DNA of 30,292 bases from CAYJRR01 sp964372275 [NCBI: uncultured bacterium] (GCA_964372275.1 CAYJRR010000052.1:1-30292); one strand, 5' to 3'; counted from the stretch's first letter, positions 1-9,157 are shown. Notes: a model not told the origin generated them from the letters alone. Made by a program: numbers and translations.

Positions 1-2057
<2,057 letters not shown>

Positions 2058-2086
2058 CCGTCCACGCGTCGCGCGGCGGCCGGAGG

Positions 2087-2887
2087 TCAGATATCGCTGG
2101 TGAGGACGAAGCGCCAGTCCGCGTCGTCCATGCGGTGCTGGATCACGGTCGCGGTCGCCGAGGGACGGACGCCGGTCGACTCCAGCTCCGTCGCCAGCGG
2201 ATCGCCGGCGGGGGCGCAAAGCATGTGCACGGAGCCGGGCTGCGGCTCGCGCAGGCGCGGATCGGCGCAAGGGCCGAACTGCACGTGGAGGAGCGGCATC
2301 GGCCGGCCGGTGGAGGCGAGCACGATCTCCTTCACGCCGGCGAGAGAGAGGAATCCGGTCGGGCCGCGGTGGCGCTCCACGAGGGGCTGTGCGCGCCGCA
2401 TCGCCGGTCCGTCGAGCGAGTAGATGCGAAGCGTCGCCGCGGCCGACAGTCGCGCCCAACGGAAGCGTCCGAGCAGGCGCGCGATGCGGTTCGGCTCCCC
2501 GCCGGCCGGATCCATGGAGACGGCGTAGCCCCTCCGACACCGCCAGTAACCCGGGACGAACCCGCGCGAGAGGATTCGCAGCGGCAGGCGCCGGCCCCGG
2601 CCGTCGGGGTGCACCTTCAAGTCGCACAGGTACCAGCACTCCCGGGTGACGCCGCCGATCGGGACACGGCGCACGACCCCCGCTCCCACGGCCAGCGCGC
2701 GGTCGCCGTCGGCGACGACGTAGTAGTGGAGATCGCTCCCGAGGCGGTCGAAGAACGAGAAGTAGTCGGCGCCGTGATCGATGCGAAAGGAGTCCTCGCC
2801 GAGCGGATAGGTGGCGGTGCCTTCGAGCGTCTGGATGCGCGGACCCCAGGCGGCGCGGTCTCGCGTGAAGACGCGGTGAATCCTCAC
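2087..2887 (-). CDS. GNAT-like acyltransferase, third gene of the DUF3419-HDO operon
   Basis: The 266-residue product looks like a GNAT-family N-acyltransferase, which moves an acyl group from acyl-CoA to an amine. The clearest support is the acyl-CoA-binding-like stretch CDLKVHPDGRGRRLPLRIL around residues 89-107, which follows a beta-strand-rich section. The C-terminal half (from about residue 150) is divergent and I do not recognise it. The start is GTG 2887-2885, whose last two bases form part of the TGA stop of the upstream HDO gene (GTGA overlap), so translation is probably coupled. It is the last of three genes in an operon and ends convergently with secA. The substrate is unknown; an amino acid-derived or lipid amine made by the two upstream genes is the natural guess. 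Confidence 0.72.
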   Translation of the reverse strand: MRIHRVFTRDRAAWGPRIQTLEGTATYPLGEDSFRIDHGADYFSFFDRLGSDLHYYVVADGDRALAVGAGVVRRVPIGGVTRECWYLCDLKVHPDGRGRRLPLRILSRGFVPGYWRCRRGYAVSMDPAGGEPNRIARLLGRFRWARLSAAATLRIYSLDGPAMRRAQPLVERHRGPTGFLSLAGVKEIVLASTGRPMPLLHVQFGPCADPRLREPQPGSVHMLCAPAGDPLATELESTGVRPSATATVIQHRMDDADWRFVLTSDI

Positions 2888-3597
2888 GTCCAGGTCCGGC
2901 GTTCCGGGATTTCGCAGAACGACCGCCGGGCGCGGGCCCTCCACAGCCCCTCGTAGAGTCCGTCGAAAAGCGTCGCCCCCATCCGGAACCCCTGTTCGAT
3001 GTAGTAGCGCCCTTCGGCGCCTCCGCGACGCCAGCTCCCCTCCAGAACCTGGAAGAAGTCGTCGGAGTGCCGCACGTCGAGCGCCTCGTGCAGGTTGTAG
3101 TGGATCAGCCGATCCCGGGTCAGCCAGCCGTTGTCGACGATTCCACGCCCGATCCACGAGGAGATCTCGGAGAACATCCGCTCGATCATCCCCATCACGG
3201 CGCACGACACCAGGTGGTCGTCGAGCACGCAACAGCCGGAGAGGGCCGTGTTGAAGATCCGCACTTCCGGACAGAGCGTGCGTCGCTCGATGTCCGCGTC
3301 GTCGACGCCTCCGAGGCGGTGGAGCAGCTCGCGAAACGTCGCGCCGTGCGTGATCCGCGTGTCCCCTTCCCCGTGCTCCTCCCAGACGTTCCGGAGGATC
3401 CCCATCCGCAGCTCGGGCGAGGGGATCTTCGCCGCGAGAGCCGCCATCGGCCGGCTGAAGAAGACCACGGCGAAGTAGAACTGGATCTGGGTCTCGACGA
3501 AGTCGGCCTTGTCGAATCGTTTTTCGCGCAGCGCGGCGAAGTAGGGGTTCGAGCGCCAGGGCACTTCGTTCAGGATCGCCGCGATCAGGTCGTTCAT
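2884..3597 (-). CDS. Heme-oxygenase-like dimetal oxidase (HDO / iron-containing redox enzyme, PqqC/TenA fold)
   Basis: This 237-residue all-helical protein belongs to the heme-oxygenase-like fold that includes PqqC, CADD, UndA, BesC and SznF. These use a labile di-iron site to oxidise or cleave amino-acid or fatty-acid substrates. The family pattern is clear: WEEHGEGDTRITHGATF near residues 72-88 and IHYNLHEALDVRHSDDF near residues 165-181. Counting by hand, E77, H84, E139, H170, D174 and H177 fall at almost exactly the spacing of the six CADD-type ligands (E, H, E, H, D, H), so an active dimetal oxidase is more likely than a degenerate TenA. The ATG at 3597 overlaps the upstream TGA by 4 bp (ATGA), and its own TGA overlaps the GTG of the GNAT gene. 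The reaction is unknown. Confidence 0.82.
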   Translation of the reverse strand: MNDLIAAILNEVPWRSNPYFAALREKRFDKADFVETQIQFYFAVVFFSRPMAALAAKIPSPELRMGILRNVWEEHGEGDTRITHGATFRELLHRLGGVDDADIERRTLCPEVRIFNTALSGCCVLDDHLVSCAVMGMIERMFSEISSWIGRGIVDNGWLTRDRLIHYNLHEALDVRHSDDFFQVLEGSWRRGGAEGRYYIEQGFRMGATLFDGLYEGLWRARARRSFCEIPERRTWT

Positions 3598-4565
3598 TCT
3601 TTCGTTCCGACGTGGATCCGCTCGTAGAAGAGACTGCGGTCCGATGCGAGCATGGCGGCGCCTCGCGCGTCGTCCCAGCGAAAGCCGGGGAGGTGGCGGC
3701 GGACGTCGCGACGGTTGTTGAGTTGCCGCACCAGCACGACCGTACCCGGTCGGGTCCGGGCCGCGATCGCCCGCCCGGTGGCGCCGGCCGAAGCGTCGTC
3801 CATCCAGTCGAAGACGTTCGACAGGTGCACGAGCGCGCAGGAGGCGGCGAGGTCGGCCGCCGACTCGAGCGTGCCGACGACGTACTCGAAGCGGAATCCG
3901 GCCGGCGGCGCGGCGAGGAACGGCGGAAGGGATGACGGATCGTCGAGGTAATGCCCGAGAAGAACGTGGTGGAGGAACGGATTGACCGCCGCGTCGTCGC
4001 GAGCCAGTCCACGCTCGATGGCGCGGCGGAAGTACGCCGGATAGGAGCCGCGCTCGGCGTGCTGTGTGGCGGCCGTTCCGAAGATGGCGTGCAGGAGATC
4101 GTCGGAGAAGAACAGCTCGAAGGCGACCGGCCAGTACCGGCAGGCGGCCACGTCCGCGAGGACGGTCTGCCGTTCGCCGGGCGTCGCACGGAAGAACCGT
4201 CGCCACGTCTCGCCGCCGGCGACGAAGTCGTGGACGAATCCGCGAAGACCGCGGAAGAGCGATTCGAAGTTCCCCTGCTGGCTCAGGTCGTCGGCGCCGC
4301 TTTCTCCGATCCCGAACGCTCGCTTCCGCACGTCGGCGGGGAGCGCCAATGCGTCGACCTTGCGGCGAACGTGCGCAAGCTGCGCCGGATTCGGGTCGAC
4401 GAGCGCGAAGCTCGCGTCCGGGAAGAGCGCCTGCAAGGAAAGGGCGGTGCAACCTCCCGAGGCGACCAGCAGCGCTCGTCGCGGTGGCTCGATCTCGGCC
4501 AGGACCATCGCCTCCAACCGCGGGTCCTCCCGCACCACCGCGAACTGGAGAGGGTTGTCGCGCAC
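3594..4565 (-). CDS. DUF3419 / BtaA-like S-adenosylmethionine 3-amino-3-carboxypropyltransferase homologue
   Basis: The 323-residue product matches the DUF3419 family, whose known member BtaA transfers the 3-amino-3-carboxypropyl group of SAM to diacylglycerol as the first step of betaine-lipid synthesis. Visible hallmarks are the N-terminal REDPRLE segment, the SAM-site glycine loop VASGGCTALSL (residues 34-44), the acidic nucleoside-binding strand VDPNPAQL (56-63), and a late NVFDWMDD / VLVRQLNNRRDV core. No BtaB-like methyltransferase is adjacent, so betaine lipid itself is doubtful. The start is GTG 4565-4563, only 6 nt after a TACTAT -10-like box; a purine-rich GGAGGTGAAGG further upstream lies too far away for ideal Shine-Dalgarno use. 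It leads the three-gene operon and overlaps the HDO start (ATGA). Confidence 0.8.
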   Translation of the reverse strand: MRDNPLQFAVVREDPRLEAMVLAEIEPPRRALLVASGGCTALSLQALFPDASFALVDPNPAQLAHVRRKVDALALPADVRKRAFGIGESGADDLSQQGNFESLFRGLRGFVHDFVAGGETWRRFFRATPGERQTVLADVAACRYWPVAFELFFSDDLLHAIFGTAATQHAERGSYPAYFRRAIERGLARDDAAVNPFLHHVLLGHYLDDPSSLPPFLAAPPAGFRFEYVVGTLESAADLAASCALVHLSNVFDWMDDASAGATGRAIAARTRPGTVVLVRQLNNRRDVRRHLPGFRWDDARGAAMLASDRSLFYERIHVGTKE

Positions 4566-4571
4566 CGGGCG

Positions 4572-4577
4572 ATAGTA
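4572..4577 (-). promoter_or_regulatory. -10-like TACTAT box just upstream of the DUF3419 gene (possible leaderless start)
   Basis: On the minus strand TACTAT is followed by exactly 6 nt and then the GTG start. A sigma70-type -10 element at this distance would place the transcript 5' end at or within a base or two of the start codon. The box is a 4/6 match and I see no convincing -35. Confidence 0.4.
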
Positions 4578-4648
4578 CCTTCACCTCCGCCGAATCGTCC
4601 GGAACGTGCGCGGTCGCTCACGGCCACTCACCGCCACGCCGGCGCTGG

Positions 4649-4654
4649 TAGACT
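4649..4654 (+). promoter_or_regulatory. -10-like TAGACT box just upstream of the zinc-ribbon gene (possible leaderless start)
   Basis: TAGACT is followed by 6 nt and the GTG start at 4661, with no Shine-Dalgarno sequence between them. It has the same geometry as the boxes before the DUF3419 gene and the transglycosylase gene. No clear -35 is visible. Confidence 0.4.
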
Positions 4655-4660
4655 GGACGT

Positions 4661-5071
4661 GTGGTCTGTCCGTCCTGCGGCGGGGAGGTGGTCGGCGGGG
4701 TGGGCGGCGCGTGCGCGCGCTGCGGCCGGCCGCCGATGAACGTCGCCGTGACGCCGCAGGAGCACGTCGTCCGCGTGGGTCAGGGGACGGCGCTCACCCG
4801 CGTGCCGGCGATGCCCCGGCTGACGTGGGGCCTGTTCGTCGCGGGATGGTCGGTCTGGTTGGGGCCGCTCGCGTACTATCTCTACCTTCGGTCCACCCCC
4901 ACGCCGGCGTCGTCCTGGAGAGGGACCGGTCTCGTCGCCGTCTCCATCGTCGCCTTTCTGATCCAGGCGGTGCTTTGGGCCTCGGCCTTCTTTTACAGTC
5001 GGCTCGTCACCTCGGACGAGATCGCGGAGGAGGCCGAGAAGACCTCCTCCGGCACCGAGCGCGGATCCTGA
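4661..5071 (+). CDS. Small zinc-ribbon membrane protein of unknown function
   Basis: This 136-residue protein has an N-terminal CPSCGGE...CARCGRPP zinc-ribbon (two CxxC knuckles within the first ~22 residues). A Pro/Val-rich linker and two hydrophobic segments follow, one starting LTWGLFVAGWSVWLGPLAYY and one covering VAVSIVAFLIQAVLWASAFF, then a charged Glu-rich tail. It is probably an inner-membrane protein with the zinc ribbon in the cytoplasm. The GTG start follows a TAGACT box by 6 nt and has no Shine-Dalgarno, so a leaderless transcript is likely. It diverges from the DUF3419 operon. I do not recognise a family with known function. Confidence 0.65.
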   Translation: MVCPSCGGEVVGGVGGACARCGRPPMNVAVTPQEHVVRVGQGTALTRVPAMPRLTWGLFVAGWSVWLGPLAYYLYLRSTPTPASSWRGTGLVAVSIVAFLIQAVLWASAFFYSRLVTSDEIAEEAEKTSSGTERGS

Positions 5072-5199
5072 CGGTCCGCCGCCACTCGGGGCGGGACATC
5101 GCGGTCTCCGATGGTAACGGGAGTGCCCCCGTCGCCGGCGCGCAACCGCTCGGGAAAACTGGGCTTCTGCATGGCTTGGAACCTGCACCACCGAGGCGT

Positions 5200-5685
5200 A
5201 TGGATCGACACGCGGAGGTTGGAGTCGGGGCGCGCCGTTCGCCGTGGCGGGCGTTGATGGTCGTGGCGACGCTCGTCGCCCTTTCCACGTCGACGATCGC
5301 CCGGTCGGCACAGGAGCCGACGACGGCCGGCGCAGCCGCGGAGACGGGTGTCGGCGTCGTCGAAGGGATCGTCTACGCCCTCGCAGGTCCGGTTGCGCTC
5401 GGCTACGGCCTCGTTTTCACCGCCGCGGGCGTGGCTGCCGGGACCGCGGCCCTGGTCGTCGCCGGTCCGGGAATCCTCGCCACCACCGCGGCCGTCGGAC
5501 TCGGTGCGGTGGCGGTCGGCGGGATCGTGGTCGGCGGTCGCTACCTCTACGTCGCCTATCGCACCGGCACGATCGGCGCGCTCTGGGACTACGCCCGCGG
5601 GCGAACCCCGGCCGAGTCGGCGGAGCGCGCCCGCCGCGCCGTCGACGCGGTCAACGCCGGCGCGCGCGCGTCGAACTGTCCGTAG
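5200..5685 (+). CDS. Glycine/alanine-rich secreted or membrane protein, unknown
   Basis: The product is 161 residues from ATG 5200, chosen because it gives an N-terminus with Arg residues followed by the hydrophobic stretch ALMVVATLVALSTSTIA, a plausible signal peptide. A second, very hydrophobic Gly/Ala/Val-rich region (about residues 50-120) could form two glycine-zipper-like transmembrane helices. A short charged tail follows, with an ARGRTPAESAERARRA segment. A GAGG lies only about 3 nt before the ATG, so the start is not certain; the internal ATG at 5257 is an alternative. Its TAG (5683-5685) directly abuts the stop of the convergent ferritin-like gene. No recognised family. Confidence 0.55.
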   Translation: MDRHAEVGVGARRSPWRALMVVATLVALSTSTIARSAQEPTTAGAAAETGVGVVEGIVYALAGPVALGYGLVFTAAGVAAGTAALVVAGPGILATTAAVGLGAVAVGGIVVGGRYLYVAYRTGTIGALWDYARGRTPAESAERARRAVDAVNAGARASNCP

Positions 5686-6534
5686 CTAGCCGATCGCGGC
5701 TGCCGCGTACGGCGTGTCGTCGGCTCCGACCCCGATCCCCGGCCGGGCGCGGAACGCCCGTTCGCGATGGTCGGTCAGACCGCGGAACCAGGCCAGCCCC
5801 GGGAGGCGCGCGATCGTCTGGTCGATCCGCGCCGCCACCTCGGCCCCCTCGGCGCCGCCCAGCACGTAGCGGAGGATCCAGTGCATCTCCGCGTCGGGCT
5901 TCACCCCGCCTCCGACCGGCAGCCAGAAGTGCCGGAGGACGAAGCCCGTCAGCCGCTGCGCGGCGCGCGGCGCGAGCTCGACCCTCGCCTTGTTGTAGTA
6001 GAACGAGAAGTGCCGCCGTTCGTCCTTCGCGAGCCGCCGCAAAAGCTCGGCGAGGACCGGATTTCGCGTCCGCCGCGCGAGCAGGCCGTACCCTTCCAAC
6101 GTCGACAGCTCCGAGACCGCGCCGTAGGTCAGGTAGACGGCGTGGAAGTGCCGCGAGATCTGGCAAACGAGCGAGGCGCCCAGGTCTTTCGCCCATTCGC
6201 TCCATGGAACTTTCCGGAGGACGTGCGACGCGCGGTCCTCCGGAAATGCCCGGCCGCACGCCTGCAGGAATCGCCGGAGGGCGCGGCCGTGGAAGAACTC
6301 TTCGTACGCCCAGCAACTGAGGAAGGCGGTCGTCTCGGGATCTTCGATCGCGCAGGTCGAGAGGATGCTTCGCAGGTAGACGACGGTGTGCGCCTCGATG
6401 TCCATCATGTAGGTGAGGCAACGCGCCTCGTCGTCGGTCAACGGGTGGTGCGCCGCCGCCGACAGATCGAGATCCTCGATCTCCACCTTCTTCGAATGGC
6501 GCAAGTACCGCTCGAGATCGAACTCCGACGCCAT
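5686..6534 (-). CDS. Ferritin-like di-iron protein (acyl-ACP-desaturase-like four-helix fold), substrate unknown
   Basis: The 282-residue product carries the spaced carboxylate/histidine pattern of ferritin-like di-iron proteins: E47 in DIEAH, E79xxH82 in EEFFHGR, E142 or E147 in SELSTLEGY, and E172xxH175 in DERRHFSFYY. The two ExxH motifs and intervening Glu resemble soluble acyl-ACP desaturases and related N-oxygenases such as AurF, so an O2-activating di-iron site is likely. The substrate cannot be told from sequence. ATG 6534 is preceded by a strong purine block (GGGGGGA). It diverges from the peroxiredoxin-like selenoprotein candidate, with 84 bp between the starts, so the two may share regulation. 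Its stop abuts that of the convergent gene at 5685. Confidence 0.72.
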   Translation of the reverse strand: MASEFDLERYLRHSKKVEIEDLDLSAAAHHPLTDDEARCLTYMMDIEAHTVVYLRSILSTCAIEDPETTAFLSCWAYEEFFHGRALRRFLQACGRAFPEDRASHVLRKVPWSEWAKDLGASLVCQISRHFHAVYLTYGAVSELSTLEGYGLLARRTRNPVLAELLRRLAKDERRHFSFYYNKARVELAPRAAQRLTGFVLRHFWLPVGGGVKPDAEMHWILRYVLGGAEGAEVAARIDQTIARLPGLAWFRGLTDHRERAFRARPGIGVGADDTPYAAAAIG

Positions 6535-6618
6535 GATCGTCCCCCCAGGCGATGCATCCGCACTGTAATACGCGGACCCGCCGCAGACGGATCCCGATTG
6601 TGCGATGATCCGGGTGCC

Positions 6619-7200
6619 ATGGCCCTTTCCGGTCGAGACTTGTTGGAGTCGAGCGTGCTCGATCCGGCGGGGCGGAGCGTTCGCCTACGCGAGGTCGCGG
6701 CCGGAAAGCCGGCGGTCTTCGTCTTCCTGCGCCACTTCGGGTGAATGCTCTGCCAGGAGGAGGCCGCGGCGTTCGCCGCTCGCCTCCCGGAGATCCGCGC
6801 GGTCGGCGCGGTCCTCGCCCTGATCGGGAACGGCCGCGCGGACCAGGCCGCCGCCTTTCGCGATCACTTCGGTCTCTCGGAGGTGCCGCTCTTCACCGAT
6901 CCGTCCCGTGCCACCTACCGCACCGCCGGCTTTCGGCGCGGCGTGCGCCACCTGGTGACCGCGCGCTCGCTCAAGAACTACGCGCGGGCGTTCCGGGCCG
7001 GTTTCCGCGAAGGCAAGATCCAGGGCGACCCGCTGCAGATGGGGGGCGCCGTGGCGCTCGATCCGGCCGGTCGTCTGCTGTGGCAGCACGTGGCGGCGGT
7101 CGCCGGCGACCTCGCCGATCCGGGCGCCGCGCTCGCCGCCCTCCGAGGGGAAGTGGGACCGGATGGCGCCCCTGCGGGATCACGCGGCGCGAAACGCTAG
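6619..7200 (+). CDS. PRXL2/SelU-like peroxiredoxin-fold protein, probable selenoprotein (in-frame UGA = Sec42)
   Basis: The reading frame runs from ATG 6619 to TAG 7198-7200 with a single TGA at 6742-6744. Read through, it gives a 193-residue thioredoxin-fold protein of the AhpC/TSA-like PRXL2 (AAED1, SelU) type. The conserved catalytic loop of that family, normally RHFGCxxC, reads RHFG-U-MLC here, so the UGA sits exactly at the first, reactive Cys of a CxxC and gives UxxC (U42, C45). Downstream homology continues smoothly (LIGNGRADQAAAFRDHFGL, LFTDPSRATYRTAGF), and the C-terminal GGAVALDPAGRLLW strand is intact. This argues against a decaying pseudogene. A hairpin matching a bacterial SECIS follows the UGA. 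The likely role is a thiol/selenol peroxidase or redox protein in the cytoplasm. It is divergent from a di-iron protein gene. Confidence 0.82.
6742..6744 (+). other. In-frame TGA predicted to encode selenocysteine
   Basis: TGA lies between GGG (Gly41) and ATG (Met43) in an otherwise continuous frame. It replaces the first Cys codon of the family's CxxC. A one-base change from TGC or TGT would give Cys. Decoding requires selA, selB, selC and selD elsewhere in the genome; none are in this window. Confidence 0.78.
6759..6787 (+). promoter_or_regulatory. Putative bacterial SECIS element
   Basis: Starting 15 nt after the UGA, GGAGGC (6759-6764) pairs with GCCTCC (6782-6787). After a small C/TC internal bulge, GCGGC (6766-6770) pairs with GCCGC (6775-6779), closing a GTTC apical loop (6771-6774). 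That is 11 GC-rich base pairs with a G at the first loop position, about 27 nt from the UGA. This fits the published bSECIS rules (apical-loop G, roughly 16-37 nt downstream). It lies inside the coding sequence, as expected for bacteria. Confidence 0.72.
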
Positions 7201-7352
7201 GAGGCGACGTCGGCGTTCCGGGCGACCGTCGCCACGGTGGGCGTCGCGGCGACCCAAAGGCGAAGCGCCGTCATCGACGTGGCACAGGCGATCGCCAGGA
7301 GCGAGGCGATCAGCAGCGATCGGAGGAGGCGCGGGGAGCGGAGCGCGGTCAC
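7197..7352 (-). CDS. Possible small single-pass membrane protein
   Basis: A short frame on the minus strand encodes about 51 residues from GTG 7352 (or 63 from TTG 7388). It carries one good hydrophobic segment, LLIASLLAIACATSMTAL, preceded by several Arg residues, then a short polar tail ending NADVAS. Its TAG overlaps the TAG of the peroxiredoxin-like gene on the other strand. I see no clear Shine-Dalgarno for either start. A 6-bp hairpin (7349-7364) sits over the GTG. It could be a real small protein or a chance frame; no homologue is recognised. Confidence 0.3.
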   Translation of the reverse strand: MTALRSPRLLRSLLIASLLAIACATSMTALRLWVAATPTVATVARNADVAS

Positions 7353-7502
7353 GGGGAACCGTGATGCAGGCGACGTGCCCCTGCGCAACCCCCTGATTCG
7401 CCGAGCCCGGCAGGAGGGGCGGGCGCGGCCGAAGCGACGCGCCCGACACGGTTGTCATGGGGTCCGGCGCCTCCGCTTGTGCGCCTGCGCCGGGCGGCCG
7501 CT
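7201..7502. other. 302-bp region with no confident gene
   Basis: Apart from the small membrane-protein candidate at 7197-7352, this stretch holds only GC-rich inverted repeats. TCACGG/CCGTGA has a GGAA loop at 7349-7364. A 7-bp CCGGCGC/GCGCCGG pairing just beyond the stop of the lipoprotein gene (about 7466-7495) has no T-run. Either could help end the lipoprotein transcript, but there is no strong signal. Confidence 0.4.
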
Positions 7503-9089
7503 CTACGGGTAGACGCGGGCGGCAAACTCGAGCCCCGAGGCGCCGTCGAGGACGATGAACGCCGCGCCGACGCCGCACGTGGCGATCCCCGGATTGGTGC
7601 CGTTCGCCGATACGGTGACGGCGGAGTCGAGGGCGGTCTGGCCGAAGGAGAGCCGCTGGACGGTGACGGTCGTCCCGTTCTCGTAGACCACCCAGGCGTT
7701 TCCCGCCGGATCGGCGTCGATCGCGTTTCCTTGCGAATCGACGGTCGTCGGCTCCCCGGTCATCGACGTCACCGCGTTGTTCGAGAGCGCGACCGCGACC
7801 ATGCCGCTGGCGCCGACGCCGTACAGGACGCCCCCTCCGGTCGCCCAATCGCTGTAGGTAACCGTGTTGCCGAGGTTCACCGTGCCCGCGAAAGAAGCGC
7901 CGCCGTCGACGCTCTTGCGCAGGTTGATCGAGGGGGTATCGGATGACAGCACGACGTTTCCGTTCTGGTCGTCGACCGTCACGTCGCCGTACGCCGCCGA
8001 AATCGTCTGTTGCGCGCTCGTCGTCCAGGTGGCGCCGAGATCGGCGCTGCGGACGAGGTTCAGCGTGCCCCCGCTCCAGCTCGACGCGTGGTAGGTGTCG
8101 TCGTGCGCGGCAAGACTCAGGTAGGTCTGCGCGCCGGTGTAGATCGTCGTGGGGGTCGACCAGGTCGCCCCCGCGTCCTGGGTGGCGGAGACGTAGGTGC
8201 CGGCCGTGGTCCGATAGGCCGCGATCGCCGTTCCGGTGCGCCCACCCCCCTGGACGGCGATCTCCAGCACCCCGCTTCCGGCGACCGTCGCCGGACTCCG
8301 GAACGAAAGACCGCCGTTGGTGCTGACGAAGACCCTGCCGGCGCCGCTGCACGGGCTGGCGACGTAGACGTACCCGGCGGCGTCGACGCTCATCGACCGG
8401 GTTACGTTCGACTTCCCCAGGACGCAGTTGTCGCTGAGCGGAATCGGCGTCGCGGTCCGGTTGACCACCGGCGAGAGCGCCGGAGCGTCGGGGGCCGCGA
8501 TTCCGTTCACCGACAGCTGCAGCGCCCCCGGAGAGGTGAGCGCGGGAAGCGCGAACTCCACCGTGTCGGCGGTCGCCCCGCTCGGCGTGACCGGAAGATC
8601 GCCGACCGTCACCGCCAGCGTTCCCGGCGAAAACCCCGCCCCCTCGACCCGAATCGTCGATCCCGGCTTGGCGACGGCCGGGACGATCCGGTCGATCCGC
8701 GGGGCGGCGGTGGCGCGAACGGTCAACTCGTCCCCACCCCCCTCGGTGCGGGCGTGGACCTCGACCGGGCCGACGGCAGTTCCGAGGGTGAGCACGACCT
8801 GCGCCCGGCCGGCGCTGTCGGTGACGGCCACCGCCGGCTCGACGATCGCGCCGCCGGTGCCCGTCCAGGCGATGCCGATCCCTTCCACCGGCGCACCCTC
8901 GTGGAGGAGCATGACGATCAGCGGCTCGGGCAGGTCACGCCCGACGGCCCCCGTCTGACCGCCCCCCGACACCAGCACGATCTTCGCGCCGCCGAACGGC
9001 AGGGGGGTGCTCTCGAACCGGCACCCGGCGACGGCGGCGAGCGCGACCGCCGCAACGGCCACCCCGCGGCATGGAACGATTCGGCGCAA
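7503..9089 (-). CDS. Surface lipoprotein with Ig-like, IPT/TIG and BNR/sialidase-like repeat regions
   Basis: The 528-residue product starts with a lipoprotein signal peptide (RR, then a [14 protein letters not shown] lipobox with Cys23) and is therefore probably anchored in a membrane. Residues ~35-130 look like an invasin/Big_1-type Ig domain ([18 protein letters not shown]). Residues ~131-210 look like an IPT/TIG domain ([34 protein letters not shown]). The C-terminal ~310 residues carry BNR/Asp-box-like repeats such as [34 protein letters not shown] and [10 protein letters not shown], typical of sialidase-type beta-propellers; no catalytic set is evident. The TTG start is set by a strong GGGAGGGGGG (9103-9094) 4 nt upstream and by the signal peptide it creates. 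Probable function: binding or adhesion at the cell surface. Confidence 0.8.
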   Translation of the reverse strand: MRRIVPCRGVAVAAVALAAVAGCRFESTPLPFGGAKIVLVSGGGQTGAVGRDLPEPLIVMLLHEGAPVEGIGIAWTGTGGAIVEPAVAVTDSAGRAQVVLTLGTAVGPVEVHARTEGGGDELTVRATAAPRIDRIVPAVAKPGSTIRVEGAGFSPGTLAVTVGDLPVTPSGATADTVEFALPALTSPGALQLSVNGIAAPDAPALSPVVNRTATPIPLSDNCVLGKSNVTRSMSVDAAGYVYVASPCSGAGRVFVSTNGGLSFRSPATVAGSGVLEIAVQGGGRTGTAIAAYRTTAGTYVSATQDAGATWSTPTTIYTGAQTYLSLAAHDDTYHASSWSGGTLNLVRSADLGATWTTSAQQTISAAYGDVTVDDQNGNVVLSSDTPSINLRKSVDGGASFAGTVNLGNTVTYSDWATGGGVLYGVGASGMVAVALSNNAVTSMTGEPTTVDSQGNAIDADPAGNAWVVYENGTTVTVQRLSFGQTALDSAVTVSANGTNPGIATCGVGAAFIVLDGASGLEFAARVYP

Positions 9090-9093
9090 CCGG

Positions 9094-9113
9094 CCCCCCT
9101 CCCGGCGATTTTA
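9094..9113 (-). promoter_or_regulatory. -10 box TAAAAT and strong RBS for the Ig/BNR lipoprotein gene
   Basis: TAAAAT (9113-9108, 5/6 match to TATAAT) is followed by a very short leader containing GGGAGGGGGG (9103-9094), then TTG 9089. No -35 is apparent, so the transcript may start about 12-14 nt before the start codon. The RBS is what supports the rare TTG start. Confidence 0.45.
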
Positions 9114-9142
9114 GTCGATCCGGAGGGCGGGGCGGGCGTCGC

Positions 9143-9157
9143 TTGCGCGGCGCGCAA
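9143..9157. repeat. 15-bp perfect palindrome upstream of rpsB
   Basis: TTGCGCG-G-CGCGCAA is a perfect 7-bp inverted repeat around one base. It overlaps a weak -35-like TTGCGC that lies 17 bp before TATCCC (9166-9171). It could be an operator or just GC-rich coincidence; it lies in the divergent region between the lipoprotein gene and rpsB. Confidence 0.35.

Noticed and set aside
6619-7200. Peroxiredoxin-like gene as a pseudogene split by a nonsense mutation
   Set aside because: Only one stop is present, it is TGA, it falls exactly at the catalytic Cys, and a SECIS-like hairpin follows. Random decay would not be expected to do this.
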